64,000 nt of DNA. It comes from Chelydra serpentina. Lineage: Eukaryota; Chordata; Testudines; Chelydridae. Where the stretch lies: contig JBAIAC010000007.1 of assembly GCA_037349315.1 (NCBI GenBank), forward strand, positions 53,903,001-53,967,000, in the 5' to 3' direction. A program made the translations under genes and the position numbers. The notes under the pieces were generated by a model that saw only the letters and a program-made list of their open reading frames with translations, was not told the DNA's origin and did not search any database. Below, in pieces: positions 1 through 64,000 of the stretch; position 1 is the first letter of the stretch, and each line of letters opens with the position of its first letter.

Positions 1-63831
<63,831 letters not shown>

Positions 63832-64000
63832 CTGGAAAGGATTAGAAAAAGTGGGGGTATTTCACACAGATCTGATTAGGGAACAAAGGAGCAAGAAAAC
63901 TGTAAAGTCAGCTATGGTCACTTTCACTGTTTCCCCCTAGGGAGCTACGAAGGTAATACCCTATAGTCTTCTACCAAGACAGAAAGTGCATGAGGTAATA

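Overview
The window is nuclear DNA of a vertebrate, almost certainly a hidden-necked (cryptodire) turtle. Three things point there. A tRNA-derived SINE at 23,166-23,343 matches the turtle Cry I type as I recall it. CR1 LINE pieces, DIRS-type tyrosine-recombinase retrotransposons and many hAT/MITE elements form the background. The one host gene is a split receptor tyrosine kinase. I see no prokaryotic features, no CRISPR array and no second host gene.

Host gene. The whole minus strand is one gene of the ALK/LTK family. I could place 21 consecutive coding exons (E1 at 63,676-63,831 to E21 at 515-605, about 2.7 kb of coding sequence). Nearly all boundaries are GT-AG and every exon-exon phase joins in frame. 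They encode, in order: a MAM domain (E1-E4), the glycine-rich ligand-binding region (E5-E10), a small cysteine-rich EGF-like module (E11), the transmembrane segment (E12), the juxtamembrane segment with an NPNY motif (E13) and the tyrosine kinase domain (E14-E21). Residue choices at many paralogue-specific sites favour LTK over ALK. The signal peptide and earlier ectodomain exons lie above 64,000; the C-terminal tail exon lies below 1. Keeping a MAM domain differs from the shortened mammalian LTK.

Introns, low to high coordinate. 1-16,250 holds a short retroviral-type solo LTR (3,307-3,769), hAT MITEs, and a decayed DIRS element (DIRS-2, 7,725-13,515) that was itself hit by a 1.57-kb LTR with a perfect 5-bp duplication (9,397-10,966) and a hAT element with a perfect 8-bp duplication (11,173-11,662). 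16,349-19,968 holds a 185-bp inverted repeat pair and a palindromic MITE. 22,100-30,305 holds a nearly complete DIRS retrotransposon (DIRS-1) with gag, RT-RNase H and tyrosine recombinase genes broken mostly by CGA-to-TGA changes, and textbook DIRS ends plus internal complementary region. A perfect 52-bp inverted repeat (30,214-30,265 and 32,167-32,218) brackets exons E13-E14. 33,809-42,063 holds nested MITEs, a third DIRS fragment and a CR1 3' end. 42,242-63,675 holds a transposon with about 360-bp terminal inverted repeats, several hAT elements with GC-rich minisatellite cores and a Gypsy-like gag-protease relic.

No undescribed multi-gene system is evident. The most notable unexplained structure is the perfect 52-bp inverted repeat around E13-E14; next are the DIRS architecture and the hAT elements that carry variable GC-rich minisatellites.
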